NCBI GenBank assembly: GCA_014529385.2
Contig: CM043963.1
Span: 100,061,412 to 100,125,411 of the forward strand
Direction: 5' to 3'
DNA: 64,000 bases
Source of the DNA: Adiantum capillus-veneris
Taxonomy: Eukaryota; Streptophyta; Polypodiopsida; Polypodiales; Pteridaceae
Under the pieces are notes generated by a model. The model saw only the letters and a program-made list of their open reading frames with translations, made no database searches and was not told the DNA's origin. The translations under genes and the position numbers were made by a program. Of this stretch, positions 1 through 10,790 are shown piece by piece (the first letter of the stretch is position 1; every line of letters starts with the position of its first letter).

Positions 1-742
1 AAGAAATTAGATAAATTGCTGAAAATCTAACCCAACCATGGTTAGAGGAGTAACCCTAGCCTTCAAAATTGCTATAAAAGGAGGGTGTAGCTAGCACAAA
101 AAGGGGAGAGCCATAAGCAAGAGCACTATGCTATAGCTTGAGAAGCCAAGCTCAACCTCTCTAGAAGGAGCTCTTGAGTGGAAGCTCATTGTCTTATGCA
201 TGTGCATGTGTTGTAATAGGGGATTAGCAAGGGAACTCTATGCCATTTGTAAGAGAGAGAGTGTTCATTCAATTGAGAGTAGGAAATCTATCATTTCTCC
301 TACTAGTGTAAGCCCAACATTTGCTGAATCAAGGAGGGTGGATTTGGACTAAGCTTGGATACTTTGTCTCCCTTCCAACGTGAAGTAATGGACAACAATG
401 ATGCGTAAGTGTCTTGGTGTTTTTTGTTAAGTTCTTGATAGCTTGTCTCTGGTGTTGTCATCAATCTAGCCATAAATCCCACATACTGTAAGAGGGCGAC
501 AGGGTGGAGAGGACTCCCCTGGCCTTAAGACAATGATTGGGGTGGTTTTTCTTGTGATGCGTTGTTGTGAAATTTAAGCAAGCTATGTTGAACAAATACT
601 AATCTCACTTTGATTTGTCATGACAGATTTGTAAGAAGGTATTAATGCAACAAGCACCCTCTCCCCTTTTTTCTCTCTTTCTTACATATATATATTTATG
701 TTTGCTTGATCATTAACGATACACTTCAAAGCAGCCCGAGCA

Positions 743-778
<36 letters not shown>

Positions 779-1035
779 TTTTAGTGTGTGAGAGTATTCC
801 ATTGGTGTTAGGGTTAGTGTAAATTCCTTGCTTGTTTGTGGGTTGCTCTAACGATTCTCCTCTTTTGCGTCCTAGTTCGCTCTTAAACTAGGTGGTGCTC
901 CTTGTAGTGGGGATTTGGCCGTGGGTTTGTTGTTTTGGTTTGTGTTGTGTTGTGCCCCAACCCCATTGAGCAGCACGGGAACCTTGAAGGGTGTCTAGAG
1001 GTTGCTCTTCTTGTTGCCCGCCCCGGACCGCCTCA
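1..1035 (+). repeat. 5' LTR of element A (truncated by window start)
   Basis: It matches the 3' LTR with an offset of 6106 at the start and 6058 at the end. The difference comes from the microsatellite zone: about 65 bp at 677-745 plus a CT run at 746-775 here, against one long CT run in the 3' copy. The LTR ends with CA at 1034-1035. Judging from the 3' copy, roughly 270 bp of the 5' end lies before the window. Confidence 0.9.
73..78 (+). promoter_or_regulatory. TATA box of element A 5' LTR
   Basis: TATAAA within gctataaaag, in an otherwise mixed-composition stretch of the LTR. A plant RNA polymerase II start would be expected about 30 nt downstream. The same site is kept at 6179-6184 in the 3' LTR. 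The start itself is inferred. Confidence 0.6.
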
Positions 1036-1038
1036 AAT

Positions 1039-1056
1039 TGGTGCCCCCACTGAGGA
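1039..1056 (+). other. Primer-binding site candidate, element A
   Basis: TGGTGCCCCCACTGAGGA begins three bases after the LTR's terminal CA. The leading TGG is what pairing with a tRNA CCA end requires. I do not recognise which tRNA it matches. Confidence 0.6.
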
Positions 1057-1109
1057 CGGCTTATGTATTTTTGTGTAGAATCAACCTTTAGCATAGTCAA
1101 GTAGTTTGC

Positions 1110-1322
1110 ATGAATCACAAAAATTTGTATGATCCCTTCATTCCCATTGCAAGGCAAAAGGTACAGATAATTGTTAGTACTGAGTTGCAATTTCAACGTG
1201 TCATTCGTAGAATTTTAGGTCCTCTTAGGTTGGCCGAGATAAACGCTTCAGTAAATCCTTTTATTTTGCCTCTCATTAGGTACGACCTTAGTTTGGACGT
1301 CTATATTTTTATTTTGTTTTAA
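1110..1322 (+). CDS. Leader small ORF 1 of element A (70 aa)
   Basis: This is an intact 70-residue ORF between the PBS and gag. Its C-terminal half clearly resembles that of the next ORF (1344-1562). About 21 of the last 34 residues agree, including EI-x-AS-x-NP-x-ILPLI and DV-x-IFIL before the stop, while the DNA is much less alike. That pattern suggests an old tandem duplication kept as protein. It matches no protein I recognise. It could be a retrotransposon accessory protein, a translated leader peptide, or a decayed part of gag. Start chosen as the first ATG of the open frame. Confidence 0.5.
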   Translation: MNHKNLYDPFIPIARQKVQIIVSTELQFQRVIRRILGPLRLAEINASVNPFILPLIRYDLSLDVYIFILF

Positions 1323-1343
1323 GCATTAGGTCATGCATAGACC

Positions 1344-1562
1344 ATGGATAATGGCCCAGGAATAGAGGTTTTCCCCTTCCATTTCACTCCACACATTAGA
1401 ATAAACATTGCAATTAGTAGGAAAATCCATTTTCAACAACGTATGGTGTTCATGTTTGGTGCCCAAAGAGTAGGAGAAATTCTCGCATCACCAAACCCTG
1501 TCATCTTACCTCTTATTGATTATCATAGGTCGTTTGATGTGAATATCTTTATTTTGTTGTAG
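1344..1562 (+). CDS. Leader small ORF 2 of element A (72 aa), paralogue of ORF 1
   Basis: This is an intact 72-residue ORF 21 nt after the stop of leader ORF 1 and 85 nt before gag. It shares with ORF 1 the block ILPLI-x-Y-x2-S-x-DV-x-IFIL and several upstream positions (QFQ/HFQ, G-x2-R-x2-E). No signal peptide, zinc ligands or catalytic motif are visible. The composition is hydrophobic and aromatic. Its position between PBS and gag is unusual for plant Gypsy elements. Function unknown. Confidence 0.5.
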   Translation: MDNGPGIEVFPFHFTPHIRINIAISRKIHFQQRMVFMFGAQRVGEILASPNPVILPLIDYHRSFDVNIFILL

Positions 1563-1647
1563 AATAGATTGCAAGCTAGAAAACATTATTGTGTAAATCT
1601 TTTTAAGAAAGAAAAACAAAAACGGGTGTCACTTTGAAATCAATTCA

Positions 1648-2688
1648 ATGGAAAGCCAACGCCAAATGTCTGGGTATCCTCTTTTCTTTGGAGAGCCTGG
1701 AGAGGATGCAGAATTATTTTTAGCGAATTTCAAGATGTCTTGCCGTATCAAGAGGATAATAACTGATCAAGAACGTGTAGAAATGTTTGAGGTGGTCCTT
1801 AGGAAATATGCTAGCACTTGGTTTGACTCTTTGCCTGAGGAAGTTAAGGGGAATTACACAGAAGTTTTGAATCGTTTCAAGAAATACTTCTTTGATCCCC
1901 AAAACACTCAAAAATTATGGCAAGACATTGTTTCTCATAAGCAAAAAGACTTAGATGACTACTACTTGTACAAGCAAGAGTTTCTACGTCTTTGGGCTCT
2001 ATGGATACGAAATGTTGCTAACCCTGGTGATAATGCAGAATTTCTAAAGAAGGAGAGGTTCATAGGCAGACTCTTTCCTGACCTTAAGGTAAAAGTTGAG
2101 GCGGGTGCACCTGCTACCTTTGATGCAGCTGAAACTAGGGCTGCTGAGAAATATAGGAAACTCAAGTGCTTAAGGGGAGAGGTTCCAATAGAAGGTCTTA
2201 GACCCAAAGGTAAGTCACAAGAATCAACATCGATAGATCTTCCTGAGGTAACGGCGGAAGTAATTGAGAAGTTAAACGAATCTTTAAGCAGCCTGTCAAT
2301 TCACCTTGCACAAGCTATAGGTCCAAAGGGACAAGCAAAGAAGTCTGAAGAGTGAGATCCACGACCTAGGAGAGTCTTGCAATGTTGGAATTGCGGAGAG
2401 TCTGGACATGGGATGTATAATTGTCCTTGGCCCCGTGGAGAGCCAGGGAGACCTAACATGAATTACCCAGTGATGAATGCAGGAGAAGGAGCTGGTCAAC
2501 AACCAAGGCTTCTACAAAGGCCAAATGGACCAAGACCACCTCCACAAGGGGTAGAAGGAGTTCCACCTTTGCCAGATCCAAATGTGCATGTGGTAGAGGT
2601 GACAAATTCAAATGAGGTTGACATGGAAGCCAATGGCATTAAGCGTGGCCGAGGAAAAGGTAAAGAGAAAGAGGGTGTCCCATCATAG
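1648..2688 (+). pseudogene. gag: gag of element A (capsid plus zinc knuckle, interrupted by TGA)
   Basis: Residues 1-235 (1648-2355) resemble a plant Retrotrans_gag capsid: an early FFGEPGEDAELFLANF segment, then W-FDSLPEEV and a YKQEFLRLW helix. An in-frame TGA at 2353-2355 stops it. The same frame resumes directly and encodes a canonical CX2CX4HX4C knuckle (CWNCGESGHGMYNC) at about 2383-2424, then a proline/arginine-rich stretch to a TAG at 2686-2688. The frame continues into protease, so gag and pro were one reading frame with two stop codons. The stops may be mutations or recoding sites; the sequence alone does not decide. Confidence 0.85.
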
Positions 2689-3816
2689 AGTGACCATGGA
2701 CAAGGCAAGAAGGCAAAGGAGACGAAGGAAGCTAAGAGGACTCGACGTCGTATCAATCTCCAAGACTTCCCTCTTGGACATGGTATGGCTCCATACAACC
2801 TGTTGGGTCCTGATATCTCATGGCCTCAGTTTCTTGCATTATGCCCACAAGTTAGGAGGGATTTAACAAAGGCAGTTAGCACTAGGAGAAAGGTAAAAGA
2901 GAGTTTTCCTGTTGTAAAAATTGCACATACTGAAATGAACGAGGATATTACACCTGTGCTAGATTGTTACATAAAAGGAAGATTGGTTAGGAAAGGTCTA
3001 GTGGATGGGGGTGCACAAATTTGCATCATGACAGAAGGGCTCATGCAAAGACTAGGCATGCACATCCATGAGACACCTGAAATCAAAGTGAAAATGGCAA
3101 ACAATAGCAAGGCTAGGTGCGTAGGCATTTGTAAAAATGTTTTTGTGGAGGCCTTTGGCATTAAGAAGGCAGTGGATTTTTATGTTATGTCGACCAAGGG
3201 AAGTGGTTATCCATTTATCCTAGGAAGACCATGGCTAATGAAAATGCGAGCTTTGCAGGATTCGGAGAGTGGGAAATTAATTTGCAGGAATGACAATCAT
3301 AAGAAGGTTGTCTTTGACATGAAGGAGCAACGCCAAGAGGAGCTCCATGAAGAATCATCTCAAAGTGAGACGGAAGAAGGTTGGACCGATAGCACTTCAG
3401 AAGAAGAAAGTAGCAGCAGCATTACTGAAGAGGAATCTTCCATCGAAGTCATGGGGGTAAGGTTTAAGCCAAGCAACCAAGAGACCTCTTGTCAAGTCTT
3501 GGAGGAGGTAGGTCCTCAAGAGAACAAAGGTGTTCAAGATGAAGGGATGCTGGAAGGTATGCTATCAACAACACTTACAAAGGATGAAAGAGAGGAGTTC
3601 AAATGTGTGCTAAGGAAGTTTCCTAGGCTTTTCGCTAAAGACTACACCGACGTGCGTGGGGTAGATGTTGTTCAACACAAGATTGAGTTAAAGCCTGAGG
3701 CCACACCTAAAGCTCAGAAGCTACAAAGGCTAGGAGTTATAAAGGAGCAGGCTCTACTCAAGGAGGTAAGAAAGCTTCTAGCAGCAGGTTTCATTTATCC
3801 AATGGAGGATTCACAG
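2689..3816 (+). pseudogene. Protease region of element A (retropepsin-like, DGG active site)
   Basis: This is the same frame as gag after the TAG at 2686. It opens with a lysine/arginine-rich linker. A retropepsin-like fold follows, with LVDGGAQICIM around 2998-3030 (Asp at 3004) and the distal ILGRPWLM near 3217-3240. The catalytic triplet is D-G-G rather than the usual D-T/S-G; element C has the same triplet. An acidic serine/glutamate-rich spacer (about 3340-3450) leads to RT. The frame is lost near 3814-3816. Confidence 0.8.
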
Positions 3817-4457
3817 AGTGGGTCTCTCCTGTTGTTGTCACTCCTAAGAAAAACGGAAAGTGGAGGGTGTGTGTGGATTACCGTCCACTCAATGAGGCAA
3901 CAAAAAGAGATCACTTTCCCCTCCCATTTCAAGATGAGATACTAAGTGAGGTAGCTGGTCATGAGAAGTACACTGTGTGTGATGGCTACTCAGGCTACTT
4001 TCAAATAGGTATCGCATTGGAAGATCAATTGAAAACAACCTTTATCACTCCTTGGGGTTGTTATGCTTTTAGAGTCATGCCATTTGGTCTGACAAATGCT
4101 CCTGCAACATTCCAACGTTTCATGAACATGGTGTTTCAAGCATTTTTTGGAAAGTCAATTAGGGTGTTCATTGATGATTTCTGCATTTATAGCTCAAAAT
4201 AATTGCATCTACAAAGGGTAGAAGAAGGATTAAAGAAGCTCTACGACATGGGAGGTCAACTCAACCCCGACAAGTGCCACATAGGTGAGGATGAAGTGAT
4301 CTTGCCCGGTCACAAGGTTTCCTATAAAGGCATTGAGGTGGATCCTTCAAAGTCAAAGGCTCTTATTGAGCTCCCATCACCGAAGAGTCTTAAGGAGGTC
4401 ATCTCTTTCATTCAGAAGGTGAAGTACATGTCACGCTTCATTCACTTAGCCTCGGAG
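3816..4457 (+). pseudogene. Reverse transcriptase of element A, truncated
   Basis: After a frameshift near 3815 the frame reads EWVSPVVVTPKKNGKWR, then VCVDYRPLNEATKRDHFPLP, YSGYFQI, MPFGLTNAPATFQRFM and the catalytic FIDDFCIYSSK. These are Ty3/Gypsy RT blocks in order. A TAA at 4200-4202 interrupts the frame just after the catalytic block; the same frame continues with the thumb/connection segment (LYDMGGQLNPDKC, SYKGIEVDPSK). Similarity ends at about 4457. RNase H and integrase are absent. Confidence 0.85.
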
Positions 4458-5832
4458 TCACTAGTAATGATAGCCGTTTTTTCAGCTCTTTGTAATTGCC
4501 ACAGTGAGTTACCTCACCCTACCAAAATCACCCAAACACTGTGGCTATCCCTACCATTTCATTGTACATAGGCGTGCGTGAGTCACGAGACTTTTCCCAT
4601 ATCTTCTTAAAAAACCCTCAATTAGCTAGTCATTGGGCTAGTTGAGCCAAAAAAAATAAAATAAAATAAAACATATAAGTATATTATGGCCCATGCGTAT
4701 GTAAATATTTCTTTGTATATAGGGCCTAAATAAAAGATTTTTTTCATAATTATTTTGGTATTTATTTAAATATTTCTACCTAGGTGTGTGTTATTTATGC
4801 TCTGTACATTGCCTCACCATTATCACAATTTTTCTTACCATTCTTCATACCCTTTATTCCATATAGAAATATTTTCATGTAAGCTTCTCTTATATTTTGT
4901 GTAACTCCACCCCAACAAAAGTCCAAAAAAACTAGTTTTATTTATGTGTATTTTTTTTCACTATTGTGATTTTTCCCTTCCTACATCTATTTTGTTTTTT
5001 TTCTAAAAAATTAGAACACCAAAAATATTTATCTTTTTATGGTAGCCTCATAATGAGAGAGATTTCTTTTGACCCCTTTATATTTTTTCCACTTATATTA
5101 TTTATATTTGACATGTACATATTTTTTAGACCCCTCAATATTTGATTTTCTTAGTAGTACTATTCACTTATATCATAATCTCAACAATATCTTCAATTAT
5201 AGACCTACCAAATAAGGTCGAGGGTAGGTGGCATGCATACATGCACTATGGAGGGCTCACTCTTGGAGGTATTCAAAAGAATCATCCAAAGAAGGACCCC
5301 ACAAGGACCTTGTGCAGTGGAAAAAAACGGTCGGTTTTGCTGAATTTTTAAAGTTCACTTGCTCTCCGAATTTGAAAAGGTGATACAAACAAAAGTTGTA
5401 GCTCGTGCGCTGAACTTTTGCCTCAAATTTTTTCATATTTTGTTGAGCTACGAGCTGTGAGCTATGGTTTTATTAGTGGACCCCACTTTTCCCATGCTAT
5501 GCAGCCACACTCTCTCTTCCACTTTATCATTTTCCTCTTTCACACACACTTCTCCACTCATCATCCCCACCTCTCTCACCACTCCTCTCTGCACCCTACT
5601 CACCTTCTCCTCAACCTTGAAGAATAAGAGAAACCATGGTGAACTCATACCTCCCACACACAATTCCATTCCAAAATTGACCACCTAGTCTCATTTTTCC
5701 TCCTCCAATTTACCCATATCTATCAAAAAAACCACAAAATTCAGCCTCTTCTCTTAAAAGACAGCATGATGGTGGTTGATTACTCAGCTTCAATTACCTT
5801 GTCTCTCAAGGAAGGTCAAGAGTGGAGAAAAA
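4458..5832 (+). other. Non-coding 3' part of element A
   Basis: AT-rich DNA between the broken RT and the 3' LTR with no convincing coding frame. A short inverted repeat (gccacagtg ... cactgtggc) lies at about 4498-4545. A purine-rich run (about 5808-5832, ending gtggagaaaaa) looks like a polypurine tract before TG. The missing RNase H and integrase were probably lost here. Confidence 0.5.
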
Positions 5833-6773
5833 TGTACCGTCAAAGCTAGTGGACCGTCAACAAGCGTCAAAATTGGCCCTACTCAAGACACTTGGAGCAT
5901 CAACCTTGTAAGAAATCCACCTTTTCTTACCTCTTAAGAGTTTTTCTTCCTTATTTGTATCATACATGGATAATCCCATTGTAAATATCCAATTCCATTT
6001 GTAAATTAATACTAACTCTACTAACACTAACCCACTATGAAAAGTCCTATCACCTCCATTTCTCTCCTCTCTCTTTCCCCACCAACTTCTTGATAATTCC
6101 AAGCAAAAGAAATTAGATAAATTGCTGAAAATCTAACCCAACCATGGTTAGAGGAGTAACCCTAGCCTTCAAAATTGCTATAAAAGGAGGGTGTAGCTAG
6201 CACAAAAAGGGGAGAGCCATAAGCAAGAGCACTATGCTATAGCTTGAGAATCCAAGCTCAACCTCTCTAGAAGGAGCTCTTGAGTGGAAGCTCATTGTCT
6301 TATGCATGTGCATGTGTTGTAATAGGGGATTAGCAAGGGAACTCTATGCCATTTGTAAGAGAGAGAGTGTTCATTCAATTGAGAGTAGGAAATCTATCAT
6401 TTCTCCTACTAGTGTAAGCCCAACATTTGCTGAATCAAGGAGGGTGGATTTGGACTAAGCTTGGATACTTTGTCTCCCTTCCAACGTGAAGTAATGGACA
6501 ACAATGATGCGTAAGTGTCTTGGTGTTTTTTGTTAAGTTCTTGATAGCTTGTCTTTGGTGTTGTCATCAATCTAGCCATAAATCCCACATACTCTAAGAG
6601 GGCGACAGGGTGGAGAGGACTCCCCTGGCCTTAAGACAGTGATTGGGGTGGTTTTTCTTGTGATGCGTTGTGGTGAAATTTACGCAAGCTATGTTGAACA
6701 AATACTAATCTCACTTTGATTTGTCATGACAGATTTGTAAGAAGGTATTAATGCAACAAGCACCCTCTCCCCT

Positions 6774-6834
<61 letters not shown>

Positions 6835-7093
6835 TTTTAGTGTGTGAGAGTATTCCATTGGTGTTAGGGTTAGTGTAAATTCCTTGCTTGTTTGTGGGTT
6901 GCTCTAACGATTCTCCTCTTTTGCGTCCTAGTTCGCTCTTAAACTAGGTGGTGCCCCTTGTGTAGTTGGGATTTGGCTGTGGGTTTGTTGTTTTGGTTTG
7001 TGTTGTGTTGTGCCCCAGCCCCATTGAGCAGCACGGGAGCCTTGAAGGGTGTCTAGAGGTTGCTCTTCTTGTTGCCTGCCCCGGACTGCCTCA
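5833..7093 (+). repeat. 3' LTR of element A
   Basis: The part from 6107 to 7093 is directly matched by the 5' LTR at 1-1035. The true start is inferred at TG 5833-5834, right after a purine-rich tract, giving 1261 bp. The end is CA at 7092-7093. TATAAA is at 6179-6184. A CT run at about 6774-6831 replaces the shorter CT run and extra 65 bp of the 5' copy. Confidence 0.8.
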
Positions 7094-7483
7094 GTATGAA
7101 CCTTGTCAATGCTTACGATGCTACATTAGAGTAAGAAAATGTACAAATTTCTTTTAAATGACTCATGTTTTTGTCTTATAAGACTTTAATTGTGCACAAA
7201 TTTAACTAGTATGCATGTTTAGAATCATGTTTGTGATGATGACGTCTCTCAAACACCAAGTAGCATTTGTCACTCTACTTTGGGAGAATGAAATGGACTA
7301 AAGAGCAGACATACTTGCGGTAGCTATGTCTCCCAAGCACCAAATGGATTAGTCATCCATCTTGGAAAGATGTCGTAGGGTAAAAAGGGATCCTCTACCC
7401 GCTAAGTAAGATTGACTAATGACTAAGGCTTTATCTCTTCTACCTCATAGTCGAGGACGACTATGATTTCAAGAGAGAGGTAA
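7094..7483 (+). mobile_element. Chromovirus 3' internal end, + strand copy
   Basis: This matches, in reverse complement, the stretch between the chromodomain and LTR of the right-hand chromovirus copies (62.0-62.4 kb; 58.4-58.7 kb plus 49.45-49.56 kb). Shared landmarks are ccttgtcaatgcttac, aacaccaagtag and atgatttcaagagagagg. It begins inside the last codons of the chromodomain ORF, where element A was inserted. The purine-rich aagagagagg at about 7471-7480 is the likely polypurine tract. Confidence 0.75.
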
Positions 7484-9089
7484 TGTCATCAAATCTAATA
7501 TCTAATCAACCCAAATGATTTTCTCATATTAAATTGATCACTTAATGTGGGAGAATAAACGGGAACAAGTGTTAAGATATAGATATGTGCTTATAGTTCT
7601 ATCTCAACACGGGGCCAATGGTAAAGGGGCCCAAATGAGAGATGGTCTATCAAAGAGCAAGGCTAACCAATGGAGCATAAGACCTTAGGGTTAGCTTCAT
7701 TGAAGACCTCCAATAATGTGTGTAAAAGTCCTTTGACCTTAGGTAAGCTAGGGTTGAGCTTGAGGCGGGAACCCGGCCCAAGCTCGAGGTGCTTGTCGTG
7801 CTTGAGGTGCTTGTCATGTTTGAGGTGCTTGATTATGGTGCTTGAGGTTCTTGACCTGCTACATGCTTGAGGTGCTTGACTTGCTACTTGATTAAGGTGC
7901 TCGAGGTGCTTTGACATGCTTGCCTGAGATGCTTGTAGAAACACCCCTAGTTCAAGTGCATTGTCATGCTTGATGACTAAGGTGCTTGAGCACCAAAAGT
8001 CAAAAGTATCCCTATAAGAGGGGGGGCAAGCCCCTTTCCTAGGCAATAGAGAGAGAACACACACTCACACACACAAGGAAGGCCCAAGCTTGAAGAGGCA
8101 GCAGGGACACATGTCAGGCCCCTACCTATGTTACCTTCATGAGATGCTTGAAGCCTATTGGTTGGCCACCCAAGGGGTCCAATAGTAATTTAGGAGATTT
8201 AATTAATTGATTTAGCATTTATCTAGCCCTCTCTCTCAAAGGGAAAAGGGGGACACTTGTCTCAAGGCTACCCCTACTGCTTGTAATGCCTCCTGCTTAT
8301 GATTGGCTAGGCCTGGAGGGGTCCAATGAGCTTCAAGCAGGAGCTACAAGGGGGGGTCGACCCAAGCAAGCTAGGGGGTTGATTAGGGGGTATACTCACC
8401 CACACACACTCACAAACACTCTCATTGTGTGCTATGCAAAGTGCAAGAGCTCCCTCTCCAAGCAAGTAGAGGTTGAGAGCCTACACCAACACTCTTGGCT
8501 ATGGAGTGCAAATCCAACCAAGAGCCATGCTTCAATGCTTAAGCTTGCCATATCCTTCTTCTTCATTACTATGCTATTATGTATGCTAGCAACAAGAGTT
8601 ATGATAAGTGAGGAACTAATTCTTTCTCCTACGAAATGTTTCTTCTTCCTCTTCCCTACCCTCATTCCCTGCTAGCTCTCTCCACCTTCGAAGGTGTTTG
8701 AGGTCTTGGGACTGAGGCTTGGGATAGCTAAATCTTTCTTCAAGTTTATGTTATGTTTGTGATGCATGAAGCTTTCCATCTTCATTGCATCACCTAGGTC
8801 ACAAGGAACACAAAGACTGTATTGTAACAAGTCTCTCTTAATGGGAGAAATCATAATACAAATGCCTATTGGAGGGGGGACCGGCTCCACATAAATCTGG
8901 TCCTCAACTGTTGTCATGTTCTCTAAATACTCTCTCTTGCAAAAGTATTGTTCATGCCAAGTTAACTAATTGCTATGATTATGTTGCTATCTTCAATTAT
9001 GTTCACCCGTTATGCTCACAAAGTTATTTCTCAAAAGTACTCTCATTAATTTCCGCTACTCTCAAGTTAAATAGGCCAATTCCATTACA
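7484..9089 (+). repeat. Chromovirus LTR, + strand copy (about 1.6 kb)
   Basis: It starts TGTCATC at 7484 after the polypurine tract and ends CATTACA at 9089. It aligns to the two - strand LTRs at 47,900-49,449 and 60,389-61,981, clearly diverged from them. Shared parts include the ccaat/attgg units, cctcaactgttgtca near 8910 and the tttccgctac tail. A stretch at about 7780-7990 is filled with degenerate gaggtgcttg repeats not seen in the other two copies. The ORFs inside are not genes. Confidence 0.75.
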
Positions 9090-9920
9090 TTTAACTTACT
9101 AACTATTTTTTGGTATCAAAATTTTTCCCAAGATCACAATTTCTACCATACACACTTTGAAACTACTAAACTTAACAACTCAAGCACTTGACATGTCCAT
9201 ATGCTGACATGATAACACATAACACATTTCCCAAATTGTACACACACTCTACATCTAGTTTGTAGAAAATCTGCTTCAGTGGGTCATGGATTGTGATCCA
9301 TGTTCAGCACCCAAATTTGACAAAACTTTATGAGTAGTTTCCTTATATGTTTTCTAGGATATTGATGCACTTTTCCCCCAATTTGGACCAATTTTTAAAG
9401 CTGATGTCCATTTCACACCAATTTTCAAGGGCACGTTCCCTAAGGCATGGACAAATTGTTTGCACTGAATTCTCCTTGTTCTAACATGTTGGAGTTCATG
9501 GATTGTAATCCATGACCAACAACATTTTAAATCTGTGATTGTTGCAATGTTTAAGCGCTTTCAGGAGTAGTCTTTGGCACCACTTATCTTTGCAAACTAA
9601 CGAGGGGTGTCATGGATCGTGATCCATGTTCCACCTCATCTCGGAACTTGCCTTGCATGGACAAAGTTTGCAGTGAAATTGGAGCATTTCCATGCTCTTA
9701 AAATTGGATTTGAACTTGGTTTTCCCACTCAAAAGAACTCTCATAGTTCCCACAATTCTTGAATTTGTTTTGATTGATTTTGTTTTTTGTGCACTTGTTT
9801 GGTGTTTTTGACTATTTGTAGGTGTTCGAGAGTTGAAGAGGCTCACACCTACCCAATCTAGTGTAGGGTGGGTGTCCATTGTGGCCGTAGGAGGAAAAAC
9901 TTGACAGACAGCTCTCTGTC

Positions 9921-9984
<64 letters not shown>

Positions 9985-10239
9985 AGTGGGACTGAATGCA
10001 AATGAGAACTAACGTCCCATTTTGACTATATGTGTCCGATTTACCCCAAGTGTCCTATGTATACTTATCTTACTTGTTTTTATTTCTCATGTCATACCAC
10101 GTGCGGCTCAGACAACTCCTATTTTGGACATCTCGTCAATCAATTGTTCTTGATTTGGTAATTCTAGTCCGTTGTAAGTTGGCCCTAATTTTGACATGTG
10201 CCAAACCCTTCTATATTTGATCAAAAACAAGTCTCTGAA
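9090..10239. other. No gene seen; palindromes and CT microsatellite
   Basis: No coding frame with recognisable similarity. The stretch holds three copies of an 18-bp near-palindrome (9285-9302, 9497-9514, 9611-9628) and a pure (TC)28 tract at 9926-9981. Confidence 0.5.
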
Positions 10240-10500
10240 CTTATCATCAACATGGATCTAATGAATGAAATTGTGGGCTTTGTAAAGAAGCCATCCTCTA
10301 TCGAAGAGAACATGGGTAATCCAAAGTCGAAAGGAGTTATGCAATCATAGTCTGGCACCACAACAAATAACAATACATGGAGAACAGTGGATCATCCACC
10401 AAAGAATAAGGTCATTGGTACCAAAATGGGTTTACAAAGTCAAACACAAGGTTGATGGCTCATTGAAAAAGCACAATGCAAGGTTAGTAGCAAAAGGGTT
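10240..10500 (+). pseudogene. Ty1/Copia reverse transcriptase N-terminal fragment
   Basis: The frame from about 10,418 reads KWVYKVKHKVDGSLKKHNAR then LVAKGF, the opening of plant Copia RT. The preceding VIGTK, expected just before KWV, lies one base out of frame across an a-run at about 10,428-10,431, which marks a single-base frameshift. Similarity ends at 10,500 where an opposite-strand Copia integrase fragment begins. Confidence 0.7.
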
Positions 10501-10504
10501 TTTA

Positions 10505-10790
10505 GCCATATCCAAAAATTGTTTGAAGCACAATAAAAACTTCGGACTTCACTTTAAGAGGAAATACCCATGCATGCCTGAAGCAATCATCAATAAAAGT
10601 CACAAAGTAAAGGTAATTGCCCAAGGATGGAGTTTGCATGGGCCCACAAACATCACTGTGCACAAGCTGCAACCTGCATGTGACCCTAACTGAATCATCC
10701 TTTGGAAACTTTGAATGCTGCATCATCGCACCCATCCAACCTGGTAACATCTTTCTTCCCACCCTATGATTCACTGGGATATCATCCCCT
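10505..10790 (-). pseudogene. Ty1/Copia integrase N-terminal fragment
   Basis: On the minus strand the frame reads LQLVHSDVCGPMQTPSLG then YFVTFIDDCFRHAWVFPLK. This is the start of the Copia integrase core, with the first catalytic Asp in HSDVCGP and the FIDD segment. It abuts the opposite-strand RT fragment, so the two pieces were joined by rearrangement. The rest of the integrase is absent. Confidence 0.75.

Larger units (their letters stand above)
1..7093 (+). mobile_element. Ty3/Gypsy LTR retrotransposon A (5' end outside window)
   Basis: Positions 1-1035 are repeated at about 6107-7093, giving a pair of LTRs. Between them lie a PBS-like site, two small ORFs, gag with a zinc knuckle, a retropepsin region and an RT, in Ty3/Gypsy order. 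The RT carries the FIDD catalytic motif. Coding similarity stops near 4457, so RNase H and integrase are missing and the copy cannot move by itself. It has in-frame stops at 2353, 2686 and 4200 and a frameshift near 3815. Just outside the 3' LTR (7094 on) is chromovirus sequence, so A inserted into an older element. The 5' flank is off the window, so the target duplication cannot be checked. Confidence 0.9.

Noticed and set aside
7670-8064. ORFs inside the + strand chromovirus LTR
   Set aside because: They fall in the gaggtgcttg repeat zone of an LTR and have no counterpart in the other LTR copies.
9926-9981. Regularly repeated tracts as a CRISPR-like array
   Set aside because: They are pure dinucleotide microsatellites with no spacers, in a plant nuclear context.
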